Source of the DNA: Polyangia bacterium
Lineage (GTDB): Bacteria; Myxococcota_A; Polyangia; Fen-1088
Direction: 5' to 3'
DNA length: 64,000 nucleotides
NCBI GenBank assembly: GCA_036268875.1
Contig: DATATI010000034.1
Location: 89,875 to 153,874, forward strand
Under the pieces are notes generated by a model. The model worked only from the letters and a program-made list of their open reading frames with translations, did no database searches and had not been told where the DNA came from. Below, one piece after another: positions 17,162 through 26,629 of the stretch (its first letter is position 1; every line of letters starts with the position of its first letter). The translations under genes were made by a program, and so were the position numbers.

Positions 17162-18712
17162 ATGCTTGAATTCGATGACGAAGCTGTCAGCCCGGGGCGT
17201 CCTGCGATCAAGGTCATTGGGGTCGGGGGCGGCGGCGGCAATGCGGTGAACACCATGATCGAGGGCGGCATCGAAGGTGTCGACTTCATCGTCTCGAACA
17301 CCGACTGCCAGGTGCTGGACGCCAGCCTGGCCGGGATCAAGGTTCACCTCGGGAAGAATTTGACCAAGGGCCTGGGCGCCGGCGCCAACCCGGAGATCGG
17401 CCGCGCCTCCGCGCTGGAAGATGTCTCGCGGGTGGCAGAGGCGCTGACCGGCGCGGACATGGTCTTCGTCACCGCCGGCATGGGTGGCGGCACCGGCACC
17501 GGCGCGGCGCCGGTCATCGCGCAGGTGGCGCGGGATCTCGGCGCCCTGACCGTCGGCGTGGTGACCAAGCCGTTCGCCTTCGAAGGCTCGCAGCGCAAGA
17601 AAAAGGCGCTGGCCGGCATCGCCGAGCTGTCCAAGGCCGTCGACGCGCTGATTGTCATCCCCAACGATCGGCTGATCGGCATCGCCGGCATGAAGATGAC
17701 GTTGAAGGACGCCTTCGCCATGGTCGACAACGTTTGCTTGAACGCCGTGCGCGGCATCAGCGACCTGGTGATTGCGCCCGGCCTCATCAACGTCGACTTC
17801 GCCGACGTCCGCACCATCATGACCGGCATGGGCCGCGCGCTGATGGGCACCGGCCGCGGCCACGGCGACAAGCGGGCCGTCGAGGCGGCCCAGCAAGCGA
17901 TCAGCTCGCCGCTGCTGGAGGACGTGTCGATCAACGGCGCCACCGGAATTCTGCTGAACATCACCGGCGGCCCCGACCTGACCCTGGCCGAGATGAACGA
18001 AGCCTGCAGCCTGATTGCCGAAGCCGCGGACCCCGATGCCAACATCATCTTCGGTTCGGTCATCGACGCCCACGCCGGCGACGAAGTGCGCATCACCGTC
18101 ATCGCCACCGGCTTTCAATCGCGCCAGGCGGACCAGCCGACACCCAACGCCAGCCCGCGCGTGGGCGGCGGAGGCGGCGGCAAGCGCCACGTGGACCAGA
18201 TGCCGTTGCCGATGCAGTCGAACCACGGCCTCGTGCCCAACCTGTACAGCGCGCCGGTGCCGATGGGCACCGCGCAGACGCAGGCCATGCCCGTGGCCAG
18301 CCCGCCGCTGCCGCCACCGGCGTGGAATCAGCCCGCCGGACCAACGCCGCGCGGAGGCTACGCTGCGCCCCGATCGGATGTCGAGTCGATCGAGATCGAC
18401 GACTTTTACGCGGGCACCGAATACAACTCCGGCGCCGTCCCCGCCACCATGGCACCCGCGCCGTCAGCGCCGGCGTACAGCAGCGCCAACCCGCCCATGG
18501 GATTGGGCGTGGCGCCGAACGGCGGCGAGTGGACGCCGGCCGAGCGTCCGATCATCCGCCCGCCGGTGGCGCCGACCGCGGCCAACGCGGTGCCGGGCCG
18601 TCGTCTGGCCAACAACCAGGTCCCGGCGCGCCCCGCCGACGAGCTGGGCGTCGAAGAGAGCGAGTTCGACAAGCCCACGTATTTGCGCCGCGGCATCTTC
18701 GCCCCCGAGTAA
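17162..18712 (+). CDS. ftsZ: Cell division GTPase FtsZ
   Basis: 516 residues, longer than the usual 380-400 because of a C-terminal linker of about 190 residues rich in Pro, Gly, Ala and Met. FtsZ polymerises with GTP into the Z ring. Visible are the N-terminal [13 protein letters not shown], the tubulin signature [10 protein letters not shown] (about 109-118), and the T7-loop/synergy region [11 protein letters not shown] (about 210). The tail ends with DKPTYLRRG, the conserved C-terminal peptide that binds FtsA and other partners. A strong GAGGAGGAG site precedes ATG 17162. Last gene of the cluster. Confidence 0.96.
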   Translation: MLEFDDEAVSPGRPAIKVIGVGGGGGNAVNTMIEGGIEGVDFIVSNTDCQVLDASLAGIKVHLGKNLTKGLGAGANPEIGRASALEDVSRVAEALTGADMVFVTAGMGGGTGTGAAPVIAQVARDLGALTVGVVTKPFAFEGSQRKKKALAGIAELSKAVDALIVIPNDRLIGIAGMKMTLKDAFAMVDNVCLNAVRGISDLVIAPGLINVDFADVRTIMTGMGRALMGTGRGHGDKRAVEAAQQAISSPLLEDVSINGATGILLNITGGPDLTLAEMNEACSLIAEAADPDANIIFGSVIDAHAGDEVRITVIATGFQSRQADQPTPNASPRVGGGGGGKRHVDQMPLPMQSNHGLVPNLYSAPVPMGTAQTQAMPVASPPLPPPAWNQPAGPTPRGGYAAPRSDVESIEIDDFYAGTEYNSGAVPATMAPAPSAPAYSSANPPMGLGVAPNGGEWTPAERPIIRPPVAPTAANAVPGRRLANNQVPARPADELGVEESEFDKPTYLRRGIFAPE

Positions 18713-18765
18713 GCGGCGAGCGGCGGCCGAGGCCCGTTTTTCCGGTTTCGGGTAGACTGGTTACC

Positions 18766-19323
18766 GTGGCTTCTCCCGTGACGCGGCGGCCGCCGCCTCT
18801 GACCTACGACGAGTATCGGCTGCTGCCCGACGACGCAAGCGCTACGAGCTCATGGACGGAGATCTCTTCGTGTCGCCAGCGCCCTCGACCCGCCATCAGA
18901 CCGTCTCCGGCCGTCTGCAGTTCGCGTTGATGCAGGCGCTGGAGGTGCCAGGACTGGCCCAGATCTTCAACGCGCCTTGCGATGTCATTTTCACGCCGAC
19001 ATCGGTTGTCCAGCCGGACCTGGCGATCGTCAGTGCCGCGCGGTCGCACCTAATCACGGCGCGCGCCATCGAAGGCGTGCCCGACGTGCTGGTCGAAATC
19101 ATCTCGCCCGCTAGCAGCGACCGCGACGAACATCTCAAGAAACGGCTCTACGAACGCCATGGCGTCCCAGAATACTGGGTGGTCGAGCCCGAACACGGCT
19201 TCATCACCGTCTGGCGCATTGACGGCAGCACCGACGGAGTGCGCGCGCTACGATCGCGCGGCGCTGCTGGAACATCCCGACATCCCAGCCATCCAGATCC
19301 CGCTGGTCGGAATCTTCGCCTGA
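18766..19323 (+). pseudogene. Uma2-family (DUF820) nuclease-fold gene, two frameshifts
   Basis: Read with two frame corrections, this gives a typical Uma2 protein of about 185 residues: LTYDEYRLLPDD, YELMDGDLFVSPAPS, QPDLAIVS, GVPDVLVEIISPASSDRD and GVPEYWVV, the last three matching the restriction-endonuclease-like core. The first break, near 18834, loses one G (GACGACGCAAG where GACGACGGCAAG is expected). The second, near 19235-19250, moves the C-terminus to another frame that ends at the stop at 19323. The gene starts at GTG 18766, about 50 bases after ftsZ. Either a decaying copy of this highly multiplied family or sequencing errors. Confidence 0.75.
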
Positions 19324-19430
19324 GTGGTTGAAACGAACGGCGGACTGGCGCGTCGATCGTTACGGGGTTGCGGCATGGACTGCAATCGTCCAGTGGGGAT
19401 AGCGTAGCCACGTCGCCACGCCGCCACCGT

Positions 19431-19778
19431 TTACATCAAAACGGACAGCAGCTTCGGCAGGGCGTTGGCGAATTGGCCCTTGGCCATCACCTGGCTGCAG
19501 CCTTTGGCGCGCGCCTGATCCATGACGTCGGTCTTTTCGTGATCGATGAAGCCGACCACGGTGGCAGCGCCCTTGTCTGCGTCGGCGGCCAGGGCGTCCA
19601 GCGCGTCCAGCGCGGTGGGCAGGCGCAGGTCGATCACCACCAGCTTGGCGGCGCGCGCCGCCGCCACCAGCGCCGGCACGTCGCGGGTGGACTGCACGGT
19701 GACGCCGGTTGCCTTGGCCGCCTCGCGCACCTTGGACGAGAACAGCATGTCGGAAATCAGGGTGACGACGTCGGCCAT
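19431..19778 (-). CDS. Small receiver-like (CheY-fold) protein
   Basis: 115 residues, the size of a stand-alone receiver domain. A possible phospho-acceptor Asp sits at the end of a hydrophobic strand (LVVIDLRLP, about residues 45-53) and a conserved-type Lys in VMAKGQF near the C-terminus. The acidic pair expected after strand 1 is not evident (LISDML has only one Asp), so phosphorylation is uncertain and it may be a pseudo-receiver. No output domain or kinase is nearby. It starts 30 bases after the 3' end of the SRP RNA gene, on the same strand. Confidence 0.65.
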   Translation of the reverse strand: MADVVTLISDMLFSSKVREAAKATGVTVQSTRDVPALVAAARAAKLVVIDLRLPTALDALDALAADADKGAATVVGFIDHEKTDVMDQARAKGCSQVMAKGQFANALPKLLSVLM

Positions 19779-19807
19779 GGCGCGATGGATTCGAATGGCG
19801 AAGCAAT

Positions 19808-19889
<82 letters not shown>

Positions 19890-19895
19890 GCGGAT

Positions 19896-19910
19896 GTTCT
19901 GTCACAGAAC
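19896..19910. promoter_or_regulatory. 15-bp perfect palindrome just upstream of the SRP RNA
   Basis: GTTCTGTCACAGAAC is a perfect inverted repeat with one central base. It ends seven bases before the inferred 5' end of the SRP RNA, overlapping where its -10 element would be, and lies between that gene and the FkbM gene stop (19947). Possible operator; no regulator is identified. Confidence 0.4.
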
Positions 19911-19946
19911 CCCGGCCAGGTCCAGACCATCATCGGCGGCGTCCGG

Positions 19947-20879
19947 TCACGTCTGGTCGCGGTGCCACAGCGACAGCGTGCCCGCCTCGAGACACGCCGC
20001 CTGGTGCTCGGCGACGCGACCAATCGCTTGTTCCAGGGCCAAGCAGGTCGGTCGCTCGGCGGGCAAACGCTCGGCTGCCCAGCGAACACTCTGCACCGCC
20101 TCGCCGTGCTGGTAATACGCGCACAGCAAGGTGACCTGCTGGCGCAAGGCGCGCATCAACCACTCCGGACGATCAATTGGCAAGGCGGCGATGTCGCGGA
20201 TGAACAGAACATCGCACTCGTGCTGCGCGGCCAGGGTGGCGGCGAACCGCGGGCCGGTGCAGCCGGTCGGCTCCAGCGCCTTGCGGGCGATGCGCGTGTT
20301 GACGTAACGGAACCCGCGGGCTTCGAAATAGGTGATCACCTCGGGCAGCCGCGCCGACCCGAGCTGCGCCGGATGAGAGTCCATGCTGACCTCCATCTCG
20401 ACCAGCAGCAGCTGCTCCAGGCGACGCGCGTCCATGCCCTTGACGATGTCCAGCTCGGACCCTTGCGTGTCCAGCTTGATGGCGTGCACCAGATCGATGC
20501 GCCGCTCGTCCAGGCAGGCGGCCAGCGTGCGCGTCTCGATGTCGACAATCCTCAGCGGAAAGAAATAGTCGTGGTTCAGCGCCGGCCGCCCGGGCCACGG
20601 GTGCGGCGGGAACAGCGAGCTGCCTGAATCGGTGTTGGCCAGGAAAAACTCGGCCGCGCCCCCGGTGCGCGACAGTGCGGTCGGAATCACCGTCACCCGA
20701 TCGGGCGGCAGGTTCTTGGCGTAGGCCAGGTTCTTGCCCACCGGATCGAACAAGACGAACGTCGCCGTCGGCAGCGGGACGAGATAGCTCCAGGTGTCGG
20801 GCAGAAAATAGGACGCGCCCACGTCGGCCAGGTTCAAAGGATGGCCGCCCAGAATCTGCCACAGCGCCTCAGCGGACAT
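19947..20879 (-). CDS. FkbM-family methyltransferase
   Basis: 310 residues. FkbM-type SAM-dependent enzymes O-methylate sugars or other small molecules. NLADVGASYFLPDTW near the N-terminus is the SAM-binding start, and IKLDTQGSELDIVKGM (about 185-200) is the family signature. ATG 20879 overlaps the stop of the upstream oxygenase gene by 11 bases, so I prefer it to in-frame starts up to 21023. Paired with an oxygenase gene at the left end of the glycan locus, it probably decorates a glycan; its substrate is unknown. Confidence 0.8.
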   Translation of the reverse strand: MSAEALWQILGGHPLNLADVGASYFLPDTWSYLVPLPTATFVLFDPVGKNLAYAKNLPPDRVTVIPTALSRTGGAAEFFLANTDSGSSLFPPHPWPGRPALNHDYFFPLRIVDIETRTLAACLDERRIDLVHAIKLDTQGSELDIVKGMDARRLEQLLLVEMEVSMDSHPAQLGSARLPEVITYFEARGFRYVNTRIARKALEPTGCTGPRFAATLAAQHECDVLFIRDIAALPIDRPEWLMRALRQQVTLLCAYYQHGEAVQSVRWAAERLPAERPTCLALEQAIGRVAEHQAACLEAGTLSLWHRDQT

Positions 20880-22116
20880 GACCACTCCCCGGGCGCAGCG
20901 CCCCCAAAAGATGGTTGTAAAAATCAATTCCGTTTTTCTTCTGCACGTCGAACACCACCTGCAGGGCGGCGCGTGTTCCCGTGCGAACCATGCCGCCTCG
21001 GTGCAACAGGCGCCCGCCGTCAAAGACGATGACGTGCCCGGCAGGCGCCAGCATCTTCACCTCGCCGGCGGCCAGCGCCGCCGCCTGCGTCGAGCCTTCC
21101 AGAACATCGAAGCCAAGGTGCGAATTCAGGCGCAGGCGCGCCGGCAGCATGCCGAAGAACTGCCGCGCCACCCGCGACGAGAAGACCCCGCGGCTGGGTT
21201 TGAGGTCCGTCATGGTCCGGCGGATCTCATTGGAGGCCAGTGTGGTCAGCGTGGCCCGCGCCACCACCCATTCGAAGCGCGGCCGCTCCATGGCGTAGGA
21301 CGACGGGACGTACGAAAACGGCCCGCGCTGGTCGTCGACGTCGTCCAGATAAATGATCGCCTTGTAGGCGTCGCGCGATTCGTCGTTGTGAAAATAGGCG
21401 GCCGGGCTGGGCGCCGTCAGGCCCGCGTCTTCATACCGCGAATGCCACCAGTCGTTGTCGTGCGGAGACAGCTCGACGGCGAAACCGCCGGCGCGGGCTG
21501 GTTCGTGGCGCAGGTCAGAGACCGCCTTGTTGAAACCATGACGCCCGAACACCTCGCCGATCAAAGCGGTGGAAAACGCGTCGACCTCATTGGTGGAAAG
21601 TTCTTCCCGCGAACGCCCGCCCTGGCGATAGCGCGCCTGCAACTGCTGCAGGTACGGCTGCACCTTTTGCCGAATGGCGGACAGTTCGTCCGCACCGAGG
21701 TCAAAGCGCATGAAACCGTGAACGGCCAGCTGATTGCGCAGGGCCATTTCGGCCGCGTTGTTGATCACTGGGACGTAGCTGTTGCGGCGTTCGAAGTACG
21801 CCAGGTCGTCGACCACGATCCGCACAATTTCCAGATAGAACCGATCAACGAACGGCGCGAAGAGCGCACCCGTGGCCTTGTTCGCCTGAACCAGCAGCTG
21901 CATCAGCAGCTGCACGCCTTCGTTGACCCGCTCCAATGCCTGGGCAAGGGTCAATCGCTTGAGAGTCAGCGACGATTCACAATCCAGCAGCAATCGATTG
22001 AGCAGATCGATCGCTTCGTCAATGGACGCGTCTTTGCGGTTATCCCAGGTCAGATGAGGCGCGAAGGCCGGATGGCGGGCGTAATCCACCTGGAACGGCA
22101 GGATTGATTGGGTCAC
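20869..22116 (-). CDS. PhyH-like 2-oxoglutarate/Fe(II) oxygenase
   Basis: About 415 residues from GTG 22116; the frame remains open upstream to 22386, but that part reads as non-coding Arg/Ser-rich sequence. The C-terminal half holds the likely iron ligands of the double-stranded beta-helix: YFHNDES (His-x-Asp) and a distal His in LLHRGGMVRTGTRA, whose Arg would bind 2-oxoglutarate. The N-terminal half is helical with no recognised motif. It overlaps the FkbM methyltransferase gene, so the two are co-transcribed and probably hydroxylate then methylate the same product (inference). Divergent from pseB across about 250 bases. Confidence 0.65.
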   Translation of the reverse strand: MTQSILPFQVDYARHPAFAPHLTWDNRKDASIDEAIDLLNRLLLDCESSLTLKRLTLAQALERVNEGVQLLMQLLVQANKATGALFAPFVDRFYLEIVRIVVDDLAYFERRNSYVPVINNAAEMALRNQLAVHGFMRFDLGADELSAIRQKVQPYLQQLQARYRQGGRSREELSTNEVDAFSTALIGEVFGRHGFNKAVSDLRHEPARAGGFAVELSPHDNDWWHSRYEDAGLTAPSPAAYFHNDESRDAYKAIIYLDDVDDQRGPFSYVPSSYAMERPRFEWVVARATLTTLASNEIRRTMTDLKPSRGVFSSRVARQFFGMLPARLRLNSHLGFDVLEGSTQAAALAAGEVKMLAPAGHVIVFDGGRLLHRGGMVRTGTRAALQVVFDVQKKNGIDFYNHLLGALRPGSGHVR

Positions 22117-22367
22117 GCGACCAGCAGGTTGCAAGGCGTACGCCACGCGGGGCCAGCGTGCGGCACCAGATCGTGGCGTTTTTCGTGGCGAGCGTCCGTC
22201 AGAATCGTGACGGACGTCAGGGACGTGGCGCCAGATCCGGCGTCTCCCACTTTGCGCGTCAATGTGCGCCAGCGTGGCGAACCAGTCTTTCAGCGGCGAA
22301 AATGCCCGCCCGCGGTTGTTTGGCCCGCCCACGACGCTGGCGTGTCGGTTGCAAACACTGCCTGTTG

Positions 22368-23462
22368 ATGACCTCCGACAAGCCACGAGGCCGGCGCATA
22401 CTGGACAACCGTTCCATCCTGATCACCGGAGGAACCGGATCGTTCGGCCAGAAGCTGGTCCGCCAGGTTCTGGACCGCCACGACAACTGCCGCGTCGTCG
22501 TTTACTCGCGCGACGAGATGAAGCAGTGGAACATGGCCAACGAGTTTCGCGACCATCCCAAAAGCCACTTGCTGCGCTTTTTCCTGGGCGACGTGCGCGA
22601 CAAAGATCGCCTGTACCGCGCGTTCAGCGGGATTGACTACGTGGTTCACGCCGCCGCCCTGAAGATCGTCCCCGCCGCCGAATACAACCCCTTCGAGTTC
22701 ATCAAGACCAATATCAACGGCGCGATGAACGTCATCGACTGCGCCATCGATCAGAACGTCAAGAAGGTCATCGCGCTGAGCACGGACAAGGCGTGCAACC
22801 CGATCAACCTTTACGGCGCCACCAAACTTTGCTCGGACAAGCTATTCGTGGCCGGCAATTCCTACAGCGGCGTCGACGCCACCCGATTCTCCGTGGTCCG
22901 CTATGGCAACGTCATGGGCAGCCGGGGGTCGGTCATTCCCCTCTTTCGATCGCTGCGCGAAAGCGGCGAAATGCCCATCACCGACGCAGCCATGACCCGC
23001 TTCATGATCACCCTGGAACAGGCGGTCGATCTGGTCATGCACGCCCTCAAGAACGCCATCGGCGGCGAGATCTACGTGAAGAAGATTCCATCCATGCGCG
23101 TCGTCGACATCGCCCGCGCGGTGGCGCCCGAGGCCAGGCTGAAGATCATCGGCATCCGCCCGGGCGAAAAGCTGCACGAACAGATGATCAGCCAGGAAGA
23201 CGCCGCCACCACCTACGAGTACCCCGAGTACTTCAAGATCCTCCCCAATATTCACGACTGGAGCCTCGATCCGAAGCGCATCAAGGACGGCAAGAAGTGC
23301 GAGGCGGGCTTCTGCTATTCCAGCGAGCAGAACAAGAGCTGGATGACCCAGGCCGAATTGAAAGCCTGGCTTTCGCGCGAGTACGGCCAGCCGGGCGCCC
23401 AGGCTGCCGCCGGGCGCAACCTGCCGACCCTTCGGCGCAAGATGGCGGCCGTCGGCCGGTGA
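22368..23462 (+). CDS. pseB: UDP-GlcNAc 4,6-dehydratase (5-inverting), PseB
   Basis: 364 residues. PseB starts pseudaminic acid synthesis, making UDP-2-acetamido-2,6-dideoxy-L-arabino-hexos-4-ulose. Signatures: ILITGGTGSFGQKLV (NAD(P) site), VVYSRDEMKQWNMA, VPAAEYNPFE, STDKACNPINLYGATK with the catalytic Tyr/Lys pair, and RFSVVRYGNVMGSRGSVIP. The residue after AAALK is Ile where many relatives have His. ATG 22368 is the nearest start; the frame is open upstream. First rightward gene of the glycan locus; the next gene begins seven bases after its stop. Confidence 0.9.
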   Translation: MTSDKPRGRRILDNRSILITGGTGSFGQKLVRQVLDRHDNCRVVVYSRDEMKQWNMANEFRDHPKSHLLRFFLGDVRDKDRLYRAFSGIDYVVHAAALKIVPAAEYNPFEFIKTNINGAMNVIDCAIDQNVKKVIALSTDKACNPINLYGATKLCSDKLFVAGNSYSGVDATRFSVVRYGNVMGSRGSVIPLFRSLRESGEMPITDAAMTRFMITLEQAVDLVMHALKNAIGGEIYVKKIPSMRVVDIARAVAPEARLKIIGIRPGEKLHEQMISQEDAATTYEYPEYFKILPNIHDWSLDPKRIKDGKKCEAGFCYSSEQNKSWMTQAELKAWLSREYGQPGAQAAAGRNLPTLRRKMAAVGR

Positions 23463-23469
23463 GCGAACG

Positions 23470-24402
23470 ATGATTCAGCCGCGGGTCTTGGTGACGGGGG
23501 CGACCGGCCTTTTGGGCGCGACGTTGGTCGACGCCTGGCGCACCGACTGGCAGGTCGCGGCGCTGGCCCAGCGCTTTCGGTTTGGCCTCGCCGACGTGGA
23601 GAATGTCTCGATGGACCTTGGCGATCTCGCCGCGCTTCCCGGCCTGGTCGAGCGTCTGGCCCCCGACCTCATCGTCCACTGCGCGGCGCTGACGAACCTG
23701 GACCTTTGCGAGCAGCAGCCGGCGCTGGCCCGCACAATTCATCGGGATGCCACCGCCGTGTTGGCCCGCGCAGCGCAGCGGCGCGGCGCCGCCTTCGTCG
23801 CCATCTCGACCGATGCCGTCTTCGGCCAGGGCGAGCGGGCCCACCGCGAGGACGATCCCGTGTTCCCGTTGAGCGCTTACGCGCGGACAAAGTGGGAGGG
23901 TGAGCAAGCGGCGCTGGATGAGACGGGGGGCGAGGCGCTGGTCGTTCGAACCTGCATCCACGGATGGAACGCCCAACCGAAGTCCAGCCTCAGCGAGTGG
24001 ATCCTCGGCGAGCTGCGCGCGGGCCGTTCTCTCACCGGCTTCACCGACGTCTTTTTTACGCCGCTGCTGTGCAATACCCTTGGCCGCGCTTTGCCCCGGC
24101 TGCTCGAGCGCAAGGCCAAGGGCGTTGTTCACGTCGCCGGCGCGGACATCATCTCCAAATACGATTTCGCGGTGGCCCTGGCCCGCCAGTTCGGCCTGGA
24201 TGAGCAGCTTGTCCGGCGGGGTTCCATCGCCGACAGCCCGCTTCGGGCATCGCGGCCACGCTTCCCCTGCCTTGACAGCGCGCGCTTCGCAGCGCTCACC
24301 AGTTGGCCGCTGGCGCGCACGGCGGATGATTTCGCCGAGATGAAACGCCTCGAAGACGGCGGTTACCCGCAGCGGTTGCGCGGACTGGTGTCGCGAAACT
24401 GA
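23470..24402 (+). CDS. RmlD-like NDP-sugar reductase (extended SDR)
   Basis: 310 residues. Resembles dTDP-4-dehydrorhamnose reductase (RmlD): N-terminal VLVTGATGLLGATL for the cofactor, CAALTNLDLCEQQP, AISTDAVFGQG and the active-site YARTKWEGE (Tyr-x3-Lys). Members of this family reduce a 4-keto or similar group of an activated sugar. It lies between pseB and pseI, where a standard pseudaminic pathway has an aminotransferase, so it may divert or modify the PseB product. Its actual substrate cannot be read from sequence. Confidence 0.75.
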   Translation: MIQPRVLVTGATGLLGATLVDAWRTDWQVAALAQRFRFGLADVENVSMDLGDLAALPGLVERLAPDLIVHCAALTNLDLCEQQPALARTIHRDATAVLARAAQRRGAAFVAISTDAVFGQGERAHREDDPVFPLSAYARTKWEGEQAALDETGGEALVVRTCIHGWNAQPKSSLSEWILGELRAGRSLTGFTDVFFTPLLCNTLGRALPRLLERKAKGVVHVAGADIISKYDFAVALARQFGLDEQLVRRGSIADSPLRASRPRFPCLDSARFAALTSWPLARTADDFAEMKRLEDGGYPQRLRGLVSRN

Positions 24403-24425
24403 CCTGACGACGAAAGGAGCACACC

Positions 24426-25481
24426 GTGGCTTCGTACTCTTTCAAAATCGCTGGCCGTCCTGTCGGTGACGATCATCCGACCTACATCATCGCGGAGATC
24501 GGGTCGAACTTTGACGGCAGCCTCGAACGGGCCCGCAAGCTGGTCGATCTGGCCAAAGAGAGCGGGGCCGACGCCGTCAAATTCCAGAGTTTCAAGCCCG
24601 ACAAGATCATCTCGAAAGAGAACTTCGATCGGGCCAGCAAGTCGAGCTTCCAGTCGAAGTGGGATCAATCGGTCTGGGACGTCTACCGCCAGGCGACCTT
24701 CCCGCGCGAATGGCACCACGAGATCCAGGGATACTGCGACGCTCGCGGGATCACCTTTTTCTCGGCGCCCTACGACACAGAGGCCGTCGAGCTGCTGGAC
24801 GCCATGAACACGCCGGCGTTCAAAGTGGGCTCGGGGGACATCTCCTGGCTGGCGCACATTGACAAGATGGCCCGCACCGGCCGCCCGCTCATCCTCGGCT
24901 GCGGAGCCACCACCCTGTCGGAGATCGACGAGGCGGTGAGAACGGCCCGCGCCGCCGGAAACCAGCAGATCGCCCTCCTTCAGTGCGTGACGAACTACCC
25001 GTCGCCCTTCGAAGACGCCAACCTGCGCGCGATGGCGGCGCTGCGCGAGGCCTTCGGCTGCGTCGTCGGATACTCGGACCACACGCCGGGCAGCGTGGTT
25101 CCCCTGGGCGCGGTGGCGCTGGGCGGTCGCATCATCGAAAAGCACTTCACCGACGACAAGAACCGCAAGGGGCCGGATCACTCGTTCGCCATGGACGGAG
25201 CCGAATTCGCGCAGATGGTGCGCGAAGTGCGCAACCTGGAAAAAGCGCTGGGCGACGGCGTCAAGAGGATCATGCCCGCCGAGAAGGAGACCTATTCACT
25301 GCAACGGCGGAGCATCCTGGCCGCCGTCGACATCGCCCCTGGAACCGTCCTGACGGCCGAGCACGTGACGGTCCTTCGCCCGCAAGTCGGCCTGCTCCCG
25401 CGCGAGCTGCCGAACGTCGTCGGCCGCACCGCCCGCGCGGCGATCAAGAAGGGCGACCCTATCCGTTGGGAGCTGCTCTGA
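24426..25481 (+). CDS. pseI: Pseudaminic acid synthase-like NeuB family enzyme
   Basis: 351 residues, GTG start with AAAGGAG six bases upstream. NeuB-family enzymes condense a 6-carbon 2,4-diamino or N-acyl sugar with phosphoenolpyruvate to give a nine-carbon nonulosonic acid. Seen: the TIM-barrel start YIIAEIGSNFDG, DAVKFQSFKPDKI, KVGSGDI, LLQCVTNYPSP, GYSDHTPG and the EKHFTDDKNRKGPDHSFAM segment. A C-terminal SAF (antifreeze-like) domain occupies about 285-351. Placement next to PseG and PseB favours PseI over NeuB or LegI. Exact product specificity is inference. Confidence 0.88.
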   Translation: MASYSFKIAGRPVGDDHPTYIIAEIGSNFDGSLERARKLVDLAKESGADAVKFQSFKPDKIISKENFDRASKSSFQSKWDQSVWDVYRQATFPREWHHEIQGYCDARGITFFSAPYDTEAVELLDAMNTPAFKVGSGDISWLAHIDKMARTGRPLILGCGATTLSEIDEAVRTARAAGNQQIALLQCVTNYPSPFEDANLRAMAALREAFGCVVGYSDHTPGSVVPLGAVALGGRIIEKHFTDDKNRKGPDHSFAMDGAEFAQMVREVRNLEKALGDGVKRIMPAEKETYSLQRRSILAAVDIAPGTVLTAEHVTVLRPQVGLLPRELPNVVGRTARAAIKKGDPIRWELL

Positions 25482-25501
25482 GCGCTGTCACTCGCCCGAG
25501 A

Positions 25502-26578
25502 GTGCTGGTGCGCCTGGATGCCTCGTCGCGGATCGGCATCGGGCATCTGGCGCGATCGTTGACGCTGGCAGGAGCCTTCACCCGCGCCGGCGTCCAGGTG
25601 CGCTTCGCCTGCCACGCGCTGCCCGAGGGTCCCAAGAAATGGCTGACCGCGCAGGACTTCGCGCTCGTCAACGTCGACGCCGAGCCGGGAAGCCCGGCCG
25701 ACCAGCGCCAGACCGTGGCGCTCGCCCGGCAAAGCGGCGCCAACCTGGTGTTCATCGACGGCTACCAGTTCGGCTCTGATTACTTGCAGGGATTCCGCCA
25801 GGCGCGTCTGTTCGCCTGCTACTTCGACGACATGATCAACCTCGATTACCAGTGCCACGCCGTCTTCAACCAGAACTTCCACTCGCCGGCAGACCAGTTT
25901 CGCGCGGCGCACGACTGCACGCTCATCCTTGGTCCGCAGTACGCGTTGTTGCGTGACGAGTTCGTCGACGCTCGCGGCGCACGACCGACGACGGTCGCCG
26001 CCGTCGGCAGACGGCTCCTGGTCACCATGGGCGGCGCTGATCCGACCGCGGAGACCGAAAAGGTGCTGCGGGCGCTCGGCGTCGGACCGCTGGCGCGGGA
26101 CGGCGGGCCGGTTCTGGACGTCCGGGTCGTCGTCGGGTCGGCGAATCCACGCGCCAGCGAGATTCGCACCGCCGCCGCGGCCAGTGGCCGACACCAGGTG
26201 GAGGTGTTGCAAGACATTCGCAACATGGCCGAGCAGATGTCCTGGTGCGATGTCGCCCTGTCCGCCAGCGGAACAACCTGCATGGAGCTTTGCTGCGTCG
26301 GTGTCCCCTCGATCATCACCATGGTCGTCGACAACCAGCGCCTCATCGGACCGGCGCTTCAACAGCTCGGCCTCATGCGGCTGGCCGGTTGGCACGAGGA
26401 GGTGCAGCCGGCGGAGCTGAGCATCGCCATCGCCGCGCTGATGGACGACCAACCGGCGCGCGCTGCCATGGTGTCTCGGCAGCGCGCCGCGATCGACGGC
26501 CTGGGAAAACATCGCGCCGTCCAGCTCATGCTGGCGACATTCGATCGATTGGTGAAAGCGGGCGTCGTCGATTGTTAG
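25502..26578 (+). CDS. pseG: UDP-sugar hydrolase PseG
   Basis: 358 residues. PseG is a GT-B-fold hydrolase that releases UDP from the 2,4-diacetamido sugar before PseI acts. The N-terminal RLDASSRIGIGHLARSL carries the catalytic His of the family (GxGH), and DVALSASGTTCMELCCVG plus VDNQRL mark the nucleotide-binding C-terminal half. GTG 25502 gives the normal N-terminus. A CTG at 25478 overlapping the pseI stop (CTGA), with GGGAG five bases upstream, is an attractive non-standard alternative adding eight residues. Confidence 0.87.
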   Translation: MLVRLDASSRIGIGHLARSLTLAGAFTRAGVQVRFACHALPEGPKKWLTAQDFALVNVDAEPGSPADQRQTVALARQSGANLVFIDGYQFGSDYLQGFRQARLFACYFDDMINLDYQCHAVFNQNFHSPADQFRAAHDCTLILGPQYALLRDEFVDARGARPTTVAAVGRRLLVTMGGADPTAETEKVLRALGVGPLARDGGPVLDVRVVVGSANPRASEIRTAAAASGRHQVEVLQDIRNMAEQMSWCDVALSASGTTCMELCCVGVPSIITMVVDNQRLIGPALQQLGLMRLAGWHEEVQPAELSIAIAALMDDQPARAAMVSRQRAAIDGLGKHRAVQLMLATFDRLVKAGVVDC

Positions 26579-26629
26579 TCGCCGCGCGCCGATTGACCCC
26601 ACGCAGGCGGGGGCAGTAAAATTTTCCCC

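Noticed and set aside
22117-22386. N-terminal extension of the PhyH-like oxygenase up to 22386
   Set aside because: The added 90 residues are Arg/Ser-rich without structure and would overlap the opposite pseB start; GTG 22116 gives a sensible N-terminus.
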